6,266 nt of DNA from Acidobacteriaceae bacterium (lineage in GTDB: Bacteria; Acidobacteriota; Terriglobia; Terriglobales; Acidobacteriaceae), in assembly GCA_030039895.1 (NCBI GenBank), contig JASHUR010000396.1, positions 1 to 6,266 of the forward strand, written 5' to 3'. The translations under genes were made by a program, and so were the position numbers. Below the pieces are notes generated by a model, which saw nothing but the letters and a program-made list of their open reading frames with translations, was not told the DNA's origin and searched no databases. This document shows, in pieces, positions 1-5,994 of this stretch; position 1 is the first letter of the stretch; every line of letters starts with the position of its first letter.

Positions 1-815
1 CGAACTCGTATCACGATCCGGCAAAGATCATCCGTGATGCGCGGCTCGCCCTGCTCGGCGTCGAGCGTCAGGTAGAGACGCAGGGAATTCCCTGCGAGAC
101 GAAGGCACTGCAAGGCAGCGTGAGGGATGTCATCGCGCGGGAGATCCGCAAAACCGATTCCTGCCGTCTGATCGTAGGTACTCATGGATGCAGCTCAAAG
201 GGCCGTCCCATGCTGGGTTCTGTGGCCAGCGATCTGCTGATCTCAATCGACGTTCCTGTGATGGTCGTAGGCCGTGGGGCGCGTGAGGTCGTTGAGCACT
301 CCACCCCACGCAGAATACTGCACCCTGTATCGCTGATGGACATTGATCACAGCAGTATGCAACTGCCACTGAACGTCGCACAGACATGCCGCGCAGAACT
401 GACGCTATTGCATGTGATCGATCCGGACCTGATGACATGCATCAACCCGGAACGTGTCATTGAGTGGGCCGGCGCCAGGTTGAGAAGCTTGGTCCCGGAC
501 ACCGATCTTATGCCCAAGGTCAACACAAGAATCTGCTACGGAGAAACGGCGGAGGAGATCCTGAAGGCAGCGGAGCAGACTCAGACAGACTTGATCCTGC
601 TCGGCTCCAGCGGCCACAGTTCGTGGTCCTTCAACGAGAGCGTGGCGTACAGGGTGCTGAGCGCTTCATCGTGCCCCGTGCTGACTTACACTCATGAACC
701 ATATCGCACACAAATTGAGGCGCTGGAGGCGATGCACCGTAAGGTTACGGCCGATTCGTACGAGCAGGTCTCGATCAGCCGGCAAACCGATAGAAGCGCA
801 GCGCGCGCTCTGTAG
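1..815 (+). CDS. Universal stress protein, tandem UspA domains, 5' end outside the window
   Basis: The reading frame is open from base 3 with no stop before 813-815, so the gene begins upstream; 270 residues are visible. UspA-fold proteins are cytoplasmic, often bind ATP, and are induced by starvation, hypoxia or redox stress. The visible part holds the C-terminal half of a first domain and a complete second one. Domain 1 ends with the ATP-binding signature G-x2-G-x9-G-S (visible residues 59-73, starting GTHG), followed by the usual hydrophobic strand ending VMVVG. Domain 2 starts near residue 102 (RRILHPVS) and ends with GSSG (201-204), SVAYRVL and SCPVLTY. In domain 2 the usual Asp of the first strand (VPVD) is Ser, the loop after GSSG is about two residues shorter, and the expected Gly is Glu, so it has probably lost nucleotide binding. 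The next gene starts 11 bases after the stop, implying co-transcription. The family call is secure; the stimulus is not visible. Confidence 0.9.
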   Translation, partial: NSYHDPAKIIRDARLALLGVERQVETQGIPCETKALQGSVRDVIAREIRKTDSCRLIVGTHGCSSKGRPMLGSVASDLLISIDVPVMVVGRGAREVVEHSTPRRILHPVSLMDIDHSSMQLPLNVAQTCRAELTLLHVIDPDLMTCINPERVIEWAGARLRSLVPDTDLMPKVNTRICYGETAEEILKAAEQTQTDLILLGSSGHSSWSFNESVAYRVLSASSCPVLTYTHEPYRTQIEALEAMHRKVTADSYEQVSISRQTDRSAARAL

Positions 816-826
816 AAAGGCAGGCT

Positions 827-1537
827 ATGTTGTCAGTATCGTGCGGCATTGTGCAAAGTTGTGCAAGTTGCAGTCAACGGCATCAGCGGATCTTCTGCAA
901 CTTCAGTGAGGAAACTCTGGAGCGTCTCGATGCGATCAGCATGCAGCTTGCCTTGCCTTCGCGGGCCGTGGTCTTCAAGGAAGGCCAGACCGCGGATGCT
1001 GTCTTCCTGGTGTGTGAAGGCCAGTTGAAGCTTTACACGATCTCCCGCGAAGGGCGGGTAATGATTGTGCGTCTTGCACTGCCCGGAAGTTTGTTAGGCC
1101 TAAGCGCGGTGTTGAACGGCTCGGAATATGAAGTTTCCGCGGAGACTCTTATGCCCAGCGTTCTCAAGCGTATTACGCGTCAGGACTTCATGAACTTCCT
1201 CCATACCTATCCGGAGGTTGGCCGGCGCACATCTGAGGTTTTGGCGAAGGAATATCGCGATATCTTTCAGGATGCGCGCCGTCTTGCGCTCTCCGGCTCC
1301 GCATCGGGACGGGTTGCCCGTCTTCTGCTCGACTGGTCGGCAGAGGCGGAAAAAGGAAGGCCCGAGCTTCGCTTTACAATGTCACTGACCCATGAAGAGA
1401 TGGCGAATATGGCCGGAACATCGCGCGAAACAGTCACTCGCCTTCTGAATCGCTACGAGCGCGGTAAACTGATTGCCCGGGAAGGCTCGTCGATCGTTAT
1501 CCTCAATCCCGACCGGCTGGATTCCTTTGCGGAGTGA
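827..1537 (+). CDS. Crp/Fnr-family transcriptional regulator with N-terminal cysteine cluster
   Basis: A 236-residue regulator of normal family length. The ATG at 827 lies 6 bases after GAAAGG (815-820). Residues 1-25 carry Cys6, Cys12, Cys15 and Cys24, spaced C-x5-C-x2-C-x8-C, resembling the Fe-S ligand region of Fnr (C-x2-C-x5-C) but with a longer last gap. Residues about 26-135 form the cyclic-nucleotide-binding-like beta barrel (VVFKEGQTADAVFLVCEG). The cAMP-pocket Gly-Glu and Arg-Ser residues of Crp are not evident (PGSLLGLSAVL instead), so a cAMP ligand is unlikely. A long dimerisation helix follows (about 125-155), then the winged helix (about 158-232). The recognition helix reads SRETVTR (199-205): Arg200, Glu201 and Arg205 match Crp R180/E181/R185 and predict TGTGA-type half-sites, whereas Fnr has Val at the first position. 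Such sites occur before xfp and before the nitroreductase gene. There is no clear counterpart of Fnr Cys122; Cys63 lies elsewhere. Oxygen, nitric oxide or redox sensing is inference. Confidence 0.92.
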   Translation: MLSVSCGIVQSCASCSQRHQRIFCNFSEETLERLDAISMQLALPSRAVVFKEGQTADAVFLVCEGQLKLYTISREGRVMIVRLALPGSLLGLSAVLNGSEYEVSAETLMPSVLKRITRQDFMNFLHTYPEVGRRTSEVLAKEYRDIFQDARRLALSGSASGRVARLLLDWSAEAEKGRPELRFTMSLTHEEMANMAGTSRETVTRLLNRYERGKLIAREGSSIVILNPDRLDSFAE

Positions 1538-1556
1538 CAGAAAGGGCAGGAAGTGT

Positions 1557-2168
1557 ATGGCGATGTCAAGAAATGTTCGTACCGGAGTGCTGATGATTCA
1601 CGGCGGCGTGACCCTGGTGCTCGGCATGTCCTTTTTGTATCTCAGCGCTACCATGACCAATCCTCTGTTTGAGGCGCTTGCCGTGGTGGCTGCGATTCTT
1701 CTCGCCGCTGCCGCTCTGGTGCTGGCTGCTATTACTGACTGGTTTGCCGCCTTCAGCGCTGGAGTCAAAAGCGCCCACCGCCTTACGTTCTATCTGCTGG
1801 CCGGAATCGCCTTTGCACTGGCCGGCATATTCATCGGGTACTACCCCAAGATTTACCTGCAATGGCTTGTTGCATTCGCGGCTCTGCACGCGCTCATCTT
1901 CGGAGTCTCGGCATTTATGTTTGTGTTCACCACCGGGCATCACAAGCTGGAGCGTAGCCTGATGCTTGTGCTTGGTGTGTTCTCGGTGCTGTTTTCCGGC
2001 ATCATGGCGGCCTGGATTGTGTATCTGAATGACCGTAAAGCCATCGCTCTGCTGGGGGCATATCTACTCTTTGTCGGCATCAAACTCCTCATCTTCGCGT
2101 GGAACTCGCATCGCAAGGCAGAGATTGAAGGGCCGCGCCTTCTTCAGCAACGGCCTGCTGTTCCTTAG
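1557..2168 (+). CDS. Six-helix membrane protein, HdeD/DUF308-like
   Basis: A 203-residue integral membrane protein. I chose the ATG at 1557 because AGGA (1548-1551) lies 5 bases before it and the start then falls 19 bases after the regulator's stop. An open frame back to 1473 would overlap the regulator and add a non-membrane, arginine-rich tail. Six hydrophobic segments are visible at about residues 9-31, 37-60, 76-95, 100-124, 133-156 and 161-182, arranged as three helical pairs separated by polar or charged linkers (KSAHR, GHHKLER), with a charged C-terminal tail (SHRKAEIE). Three helix-pair repeats, Gly-rich helices and length near 200 fit the HdeD/DUF308 group, whose E. coli founder contributes to acid resistance. 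No catalytic motif or signal peptidase site is seen. It could instead belong to another small multi-pass family. Its position suggests co-expression with the regulator and stress protein. Confidence 0.75.
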   Translation: MAMSRNVRTGVLMIHGGVTLVLGMSFLYLSATMTNPLFEALAVVAAILLAAAALVLAAITDWFAAFSAGVKSAHRLTFYLLAGIAFALAGIFIGYYPKIYLQWLVAFAALHALIFGVSAFMFVFTTGHHKLERSLMLVLGVFSVLFSGIMAAWIVYLNDRKAIALLGAYLLFVGIKLLIFAWNSHRKAEIEGPRLLQQRPAVP

Positions 2169-2170
2169 CC

Positions 2171-2192
2171 CTGCGACACTCGCGGTTTGTTG
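2171..2192 (+). terminator. Weak intrinsic-terminator-like hairpin after the membrane protein gene
   Basis: Two bases after the stop, CTGCGA (2171-2176) can pair with TCGCGG (2180-2185), including one T-G wobble, around a three-base loop CAC. It is followed by the T-rich TTTGTTG (2186-2192). The stem is only six pairs and the tail is interrupted, so termination would be partial at best. Its position between the upstream unit and xfp supports the reading. Confidence 0.35.
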
Positions 2193-2293
2193 CATTCAGT
2201 AATTCACAGGAATGAAATAAAGCCTGAACCCGGCGTGTGCGCAGTTCTGTTACAAAGGCCATAACGGCGGCGACTCGCTTTGCATCTCAAGCC

Positions 2294-2299
2294 TATATA
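2294..2299 (+). promoter_or_regulatory. Candidate -10 element of the xfp-ackA promoter
   Basis: TATATA matches the bacterial -10 consensus at 4 of 6 positions and is the best AT-rich hexamer in the 155-base gap. No recognisable -35 hexamer lies 16-18 bases upstream, so the promoter would be weak or need an activator. Transcription would start near 2306, inside the adjacent inverted repeat, leaving a leader of about 18 bases. This is inference from position and composition. Confidence 0.3.
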
Positions 2300-2300
2300 G

Positions 2301-2313
2301 ATCACAGTGTGAT
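2301..2313 (+). promoter_or_regulatory. Inverted repeat ATCACA-G-TGTGAT in the xfp leader, candidate regulator site
   Basis: Six-base arms ATCACA and TGTGAT are perfect inverted repeats around a single G. The arms are the half-sites expected for a Crp-like recognition helix, but in the reverse arrangement (outward, one-base gap) to the classic TGTGA-N6-TCACA. A third half-site, TCAC (2318-2321), follows; with GTGA (2309-2312) it makes an inverted pair with a five-base gap. In RNA, ATCAC/GTGAT could form a five-pair hairpin directly against the Shine-Dalgarno. Either an operator at the transcription start or a translational element is possible. Confidence 0.45.
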
Positions 2314-2318
2314 GAGGT
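2314..2318 (+). promoter_or_regulatory. Ribosome binding site that fixes the xfp start
   Basis: GAGGT ends 5 bases before the ATG at 2324 and is a good anti-Shine-Dalgarno match. The in-frame GTG at 2237 has no comparable site and would add 29 residues atypical of phosphoketolases, so 2324 is preferred. Confidence 0.7.
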
Positions 2319-2323
2319 CACCA

Positions 2324-4729
2324 ATGAATACTTCTGATTTAATGCAGCCTCCTGTTGATGCCCTGGAACAGCCTCTTTCGGCCCACGAGATCGAGCAGAT
2401 GAACGCGTGGTGGCGGGCATGCAACTACCTGTCGGCAGGAATGATTTATCTCTACGACAATCCGCTGCTTCGCGAACCGCTGCGCGCGGAGCATATCAAG
2501 CGGCGCCTGCTGGGCCACTGGGGATCTGACCCCGGGCAGAGCTTTGTCTGGGTGCATCTGAACCGTCTTATCAGGAAACTTGATCTGAACATGATCTATA
2601 TTTCCGGCCCCGGCCACGGCGCGCCAGCGACCCTCGCAAATGCTTATCTGGAAGGCACATATTCTGAGGTATATCCCGACAAAAGCCAGGATGAAGCCGG
2701 ACTGCGGAGGTTCCTGCGCCAGTTTTCTTTCCCAGGCGGCATTGGAAGCCACTGCACGCCGGAGACGCCCGGCTCGATCCACGAAGGCGGAGAGCTTGGC
2801 TACAGCCTTTCGCATGGCTTCGGAGCGGCGTTCGATAATCCTGACCTGATTGTGGCCGTTGTTGTAGGTGACGGTGAGGCCGAAACCGGCCCGCTCGCGA
2901 CTTCCTGGCATTCCAATAAATTTCTCAATCCTGCACGCGATGGCGCGGTGCTGCCCATCCTTCATCTCAATGGATACAAGATCGCCAATCCCACCATTCT
3001 TTCGCGGATCCCCGAGGAGGAACTGGATTCGCTGTTCCGCGGATATGGCTACATCCCCTACTTTGTTGAGGGCGACGATCCTGAAGTTATGCATCGCAGA
3101 ATGGCATCGACCCTCGAGCAATGCATTCGCGAAATTCATGCCATTCAGCAGAATGCACGTTCCGGCGGCAATGTGAGCTACGCGCGCTGGCCAATGATTG
3201 TATTGCGGACGCCAAAGGGATGGACCGGGCCGAAAGAAGTCGATGGACACAAGGTCGAGGGCTTTTGGCGCGCGCATCAGGTACCCATTCTTGACGTGCC
3301 TGAGAATCCCGAACACTTGAAAATGCTGGAGGAGTGGTTACGCAGCTATAAGCCGGAAGAGTTGTTCGATGAAAAGGGCGCGCCTGTTGCAGCCTTGAAG
3401 GCGCTGGCTCCTGAAGGCAAGCGGCGCATGAGCGCAAACCCGCACGCGAATGGCGGTCTACTGCGCAAGCCGCTAGAGATGCCGGATTTTTGTGACTATG
3501 CCGTCGAGGTCAAGAACCCCGGTGCGGAGGAAGCGCTTCCGACCGACATTCTGGCCCAATTCCTGCGCGACGTGATGCGGCGGAACATGACGAACTTCCG
3601 CGTCTTCGGTCCGGACGAGACCGCGTCAAACAAGCTGCAGAAGATTTATGAAGCGACCAAGAAGACCTGGCTCGAAGAATTCAAGCCTGAGGACCTGGAT
3701 GGCGGAGAGCTCGGTGTTGACGGCCGCGTGATGGAGATGCTGAGCGAGCACACATTGGAAGGCTGGCTGGAAGGCTATCTGCTTACAGGCCGGCACGGCT
3801 TCTTCTCAAGCTACGAAGCCTTTGTGCATGTCATCGACTCCATGTTCAACCAGCATGCCAAGTGGTTGGAGGCGAGTAAGCGCGAGTCATCCTGGCGCGC
3901 GCCTATCTCGTCGCTCAACCTGCTCATTACTTCGCTGGTATGGCGGCAGGACCACAACGGCTTTACGCATCAGGACCCCGGTTTTCTGGATGTAGTGACG
4001 AACAAGAGCGCGGAGATCGCGCGCATCTATCTGCCCCCGGACGCGAACTGTCTGCTGAGCGTGGCCGACCACTGTCTGCGCAGCACGAATTATGTAAATG
4101 TGATTGTGGCCGACAAGCAGCTGCACCTGCAGTATCTGGACATGGATGCTGCGATCAAGCACTGCACCAAGGGCATCGGCATTTGGGACTGGGCCAGCAC
4201 GGACGACTGTGAAGACCCGGACGTCGTGATGGCTTGTGCAGGAGACGTGGCCACGCAGGAGTGCCTGGCCGCGGTTTCGATTCTGCGCAAGCATTTTCCG
4301 GATTTGAAGATTCGCTTTGTCAATGTGGTTGATCTCTACCGCCTGCAGCCGGATACCGAGCATCCGCACGGCCTGTCAGACCGCGACTTCGATTCTCTCT
4401 TTACGAAGGACAAGCCCATCATCTTCAATTTCCACGCTTATCCGTGGCTCATTCATAAGTTGGCATACCGCCGCACCAATCATGCAAACCTGCATGTGCG
4501 TGGCTACAAGGAAAAGGGCAACATCAACACTCCTCTGGAGCTGGCAATTGAGAATCAGGTGGACCGCTTCAACCTGGCGATTGACGTGATCAATCGCGTG
4601 CCTCGCCTGCAGGAAAAGGGTGCGCACGCAAAAGAATGGTTGAAGGAGCAGATCATCGAGCACATTGCCTATGCGCACCGCTATGGTGTTGACAAGCCGG
4701 AGGCCCGCAACTGGAAGTGGCCCGAATGA
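2324..4729 (+). CDS. xfp: Phosphoketolase (xylulose-5-phosphate/fructose-6-phosphate)
   Basis: An 801-residue cytoplasmic, thiamine-diphosphate- and Mg-dependent enzyme, the usual family length. It splits xylulose 5-phosphate with phosphate into acetyl phosphate and glyceraldehyde 3-phosphate; many members also convert fructose 6-phosphate to acetyl phosphate and erythrose 4-phosphate. All three family domains appear intact: N-terminal (about 1-375), central (about 380-590) and C-terminal (about 595-801). Landmarks are LLGHWG (His65), GPGHGAP (95-101), GSHCTPETPGS (142-152), the cofactor motif GDGEAETG (182-189) with Asn216 downstream, GWTGPKEVDG (299-308), LSEHTLEGW with Glu475 as likely cofactor-activating glutamate, SSYEAF (495-500), QDHNGFTHQDPG (542-553), FHAYPW (703-708) and RGYKEKGNINTP. 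The expected catalytic histidines (65, 98, 143, 549) are present. Its stop overlaps the ackA start by four bases. Sequence reading alone does not settle whether it prefers xylulose 5-phosphate or is bifunctional. Confidence 0.97.
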   Translation: MNTSDLMQPPVDALEQPLSAHEIEQMNAWWRACNYLSAGMIYLYDNPLLREPLRAEHIKRRLLGHWGSDPGQSFVWVHLNRLIRKLDLNMIYISGPGHGAPATLANAYLEGTYSEVYPDKSQDEAGLRRFLRQFSFPGGIGSHCTPETPGSIHEGGELGYSLSHGFGAAFDNPDLIVAVVVGDGEAETGPLATSWHSNKFLNPARDGAVLPILHLNGYKIANPTILSRIPEEELDSLFRGYGYIPYFVEGDDPEVMHRRMASTLEQCIREIHAIQQNARSGGNVSYARWPMIVLRTPKGWTGPKEVDGHKVEGFWRAHQVPILDVPENPEHLKMLEEWLRSYKPEELFDEKGAPVAALKALAPEGKRRMSANPHANGGLLRKPLEMPDFCDYAVEVKNPGAEEALPTDILAQFLRDVMRRNMTNFRVFGPDETASNKLQKIYEATKKTWLEEFKPEDLDGGELGVDGRVMEMLSEHTLEGWLEGYLLTGRHGFFSSYEAFVHVIDSMFNQHAKWLEASKRESSWRAPISSLNLLITSLVWRQDHNGFTHQDPGFLDVVTNKSAEIARIYLPPDANCLLSVADHCLRSTNYVNVIVADKQLHLQYLDMDAAIKHCTKGIGIWDWASTDDCEDPDVVMACAGDVATQECLAAVSILRKHFPDLKIRFVNVVDLYRLQPDTEHPHGLSDRDFDSLFTKDKPIIFNFHAYPWLIHKLAYRRTNHANLHVRGYKEKGNINTPLELAIENQVDRFNLAIDVINRVPRLQEKGAHAKEWLKEQIIEHIAYAHRYGVDKPEARNWKWPE

Positions 4730-5883
4730 GGGCTGAAGAACGCGGCAAACTGGTGCTCGCTGTCAACAGCGGTTCTTCCTCGCTTAAGTTTGGACTTTTT
4801 ATTGAGAAGAACGGCGATGAGGCAGCGCTTTTCAGCGGAGAGGCGAGCGGCATTGGAAGGCCCGACGGCAAGCTCAAGATTGTTGACGCTGCGGGCGGGG
4901 CTGTCTTCAGTGATGGGCACTCGTCCGGCACGCAGGCCGAGGCGCTTGAGTCGATTCTGGGGCAGCTCAGGAGCCATGGCGTTGATGCAATCGCTGCGGT
5001 TGGTCACCGCGTGGTGCACGGCGGTCCGCACCTTAGGCAGCATCAGCGCATCACCGACGACGTGCTCGTGACGCTCAAGGCGGCGGTACACTTTGCTCCC
5101 CTGCATATTCCGGCCTCGGTTGCGCTGATTGAGAAATGCAGGCAGCTGCTTCCGCATGCCGAACAGTTTGCCTGCTTCGATACGGCGTTTCACGCGACCA
5201 TGCCGGAAACCTCCGCGCGCTATGCCCTGCCCGAAGAGCTCTATGACAAAGGGGTGCAGCGGTATGGCTTTCATGGCCTGTCCTACGAGTCGATTCTGCA
5301 TCGCATGCGGAGCACGCTGCCGCTCCGAGTGGTCTGCGCGCATCTGGGCAGCGGCGCAAGCCTGGTCGCGCTGCGCGACGGCCGCTCTGTCGACACCAGC
5401 ATGGGTCTCACTCCAACCGGAGGCATCCCCATGGCAACGCGCGTCGGCGACCTTGACCCCGGCGTGCTGTTGTTCCTGATGCGCACCGAGGGCATGGACG
5501 CAAATGCGCTGGAGGCGACGGTGAACCACCGCAGCGGACTTGGCGCACTCTCCGGTGGGGAAAACGATATGCAGAAGCTGCAAAGCGCCATGCAAAACGG
5601 AGATCAGAGGGCCGCGCTCGCAATCCATATCTTTGCCGGGGCGGTGCGTAAGTTCATCGGAGCCTATGCGGCCGAGTTGGGCGGACTCGATATGCTCATC
5701 TTCACCGGAGGGATTGGCGAACACAGCGAGTTCGTTCGCAACCTTATATGTGAGGGGCTTGAGTTTTTGGGCATTGCTCCCGGCCAGAAGGGTGCGACGT
5801 CCAGGGTCATCACCATGACCAGCGAAGAAGAGGTGCAAATTGCCCGCCACGCCCGGCGTTTGATGGCCGACTCCAAAAACTGA
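4726..5883 (+). CDS. ackA: Acetate kinase
   Basis: A 385-residue cytoplasmic enzyme of the ASKHA fold that transfers phosphate from acetyl phosphate to ADP, giving ATP and acetate. The ATG at 4726 forms ATGA with the xfp stop and has GGAAG (4713-4717) 8 bases upstream, indicating translational coupling; a GTG at 4717 would only add three residues. Motifs in order are NSGSSSLKF (Asn14), GHRVVHGG (Arg95), FDTAFH (Asp152), RYGFHGLSYE (His183), AHLGSGASL (His206), DTSMGLTPTGG, ATRVGDLDPG (Arg239), NHRSGLGALSGG, FTGGIGEHSEFVR and the C-terminal SEEEVQIARHA, whose Glu is the likely metal ligand. Most characterised enzymes have HLGNGAS; here Ser209 replaces that Asn. The gene uses acetyl phosphate made by Xfp; no phosphotransacetylase gene is in the window. 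It ends with tandem in-frame stops TGA-TAG. Confidence 0.97.
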   Translation: MRAEERGKLVLAVNSGSSSLKFGLFIEKNGDEAALFSGEASGIGRPDGKLKIVDAAGGAVFSDGHSSGTQAEALESILGQLRSHGVDAIAAVGHRVVHGGPHLRQHQRITDDVLVTLKAAVHFAPLHIPASVALIEKCRQLLPHAEQFACFDTAFHATMPETSARYALPEELYDKGVQRYGFHGLSYESILHRMRSTLPLRVVCAHLGSGASLVALRDGRSVDTSMGLTPTGGIPMATRVGDLDPGVLLFLMRTEGMDANALEATVNHRSGLGALSGGENDMQKLQSAMQNGDQRAALAIHIFAGAVRKFIGAYAAELGGLDMLIFTGGIGEHSEFVRNLICEGLEFLGIAPGQKGATSRVITMTSEEEVQIARHARRLMADSKN

Positions 5884-5893
5884 TAGTGCTTTG

Positions 5894-5909
5894 TTGGCTG
5901 CGCAGCCAA
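5894..5909 (+). repeat. Perfect 16-base palindrome after ackA
   Basis: TTGGCTGCGCAGCCAA is its own reverse complement. In RNA it can form a six-pair stem with a GCGC loop, 10 bases past the ackA stop. No T-tract follows on either strand, so it is not a standard intrinsic terminator. It may aid transcript-end stability or termination, or bind a dimeric protein. It sits two bases from the next palindrome. Confidence 0.6.
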
Positions 5910-5911
5910 AG

Positions 5912-5927
5912 TGTGATTCCCATCACA
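5912..5927 (+). promoter_or_regulatory. TGTGA-N6-TCACA operator upstream of the nitroreductase gene
   Basis: TGTGATTCCCATCACA has perfect six-base arms with four bases between, matching the canonical Crp-like consensus TGTGA-N6-TCACA. The regulator encoded at 827-1537 has the Arg-Glu-x3-Arg recognition helix expected for this half-site. The centre (5919.5) lies about 41 bases before the start site implied by the -10-like bases at 5947-5954, a class II activation geometry. An alternative is an RNA hairpin (six-pair stem, TCCC loop) with a T-rich but interrupted tail (5928-5940) acting as a weak terminator for xfp-ackA. Confidence 0.65.
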
Positions 5928-5946
5928 TCGTTTCGTCCTTGAACGC

Positions 5947-5954
5947 TCTAAAGT
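5947..5954 (+). promoter_or_regulatory. Candidate -10 region of the nitroreductase promoter
   Basis: TCTAAAGT contains two overlapping hexamers (TCTAAA and TAAAGT), each matching TATAAT at 4 of 6 positions. The -35 region carries no good consensus hexamer, as is common in activator-dependent promoters whose activator overlaps -35. Support comes mainly from the spacing to the palindrome at 5912-5927. Confidence 0.3.
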
Positions 5955-5994
5955 CAGAATCAGATCAAGTGATGCCGAGCACACGGAGCGGGAG

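Noticed and set aside
1473..1556. Upstream extension of the membrane protein gene to an ATG at 1473
   Set aside because: It would overlap the regulator's C-terminus in another frame by 65 bases; the ATG at 1557 has a good ribosome site and gives a normal membrane-protein N-terminus.
2203..2216. TTCA-N6-TGAA inverted repeat in the xfp upstream gap
   Set aside because: Four-base arms are expected by chance and match no nearby motif.
2190..2218. Alternative xfp promoter TTGCAT...TGAAAT with 17-base spacing
   Set aside because: Only 3 of 6 and 4 of 6 consensus matches, near chance level for this AT-richer stretch; not annotated.
2237..2323. GTG start at 2237 adding 29 residues to phosphoketolase
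   Set aside because: No ribosome site precedes it, the extra residues are not phosphoketolase-like, and it would place the palindrome and -10 candidate inside coding sequence; the ATG at 2324 has GAGGT at good spacing.
2339..3316. Minus-strand open frame (325 codons) opposite the start of xfp
   Set aside because: It is antisense to conserved phosphoketolase motifs and has no family-like motif of its own.
4681..5850. Long minus-strand open frame (389 codons) opposite ackA
   Set aside because: It mirrors the codon structure of an unmistakable acetate kinase, its translation shows no recognisable family motif, and it is a typical shadow in GC-rich DNA.
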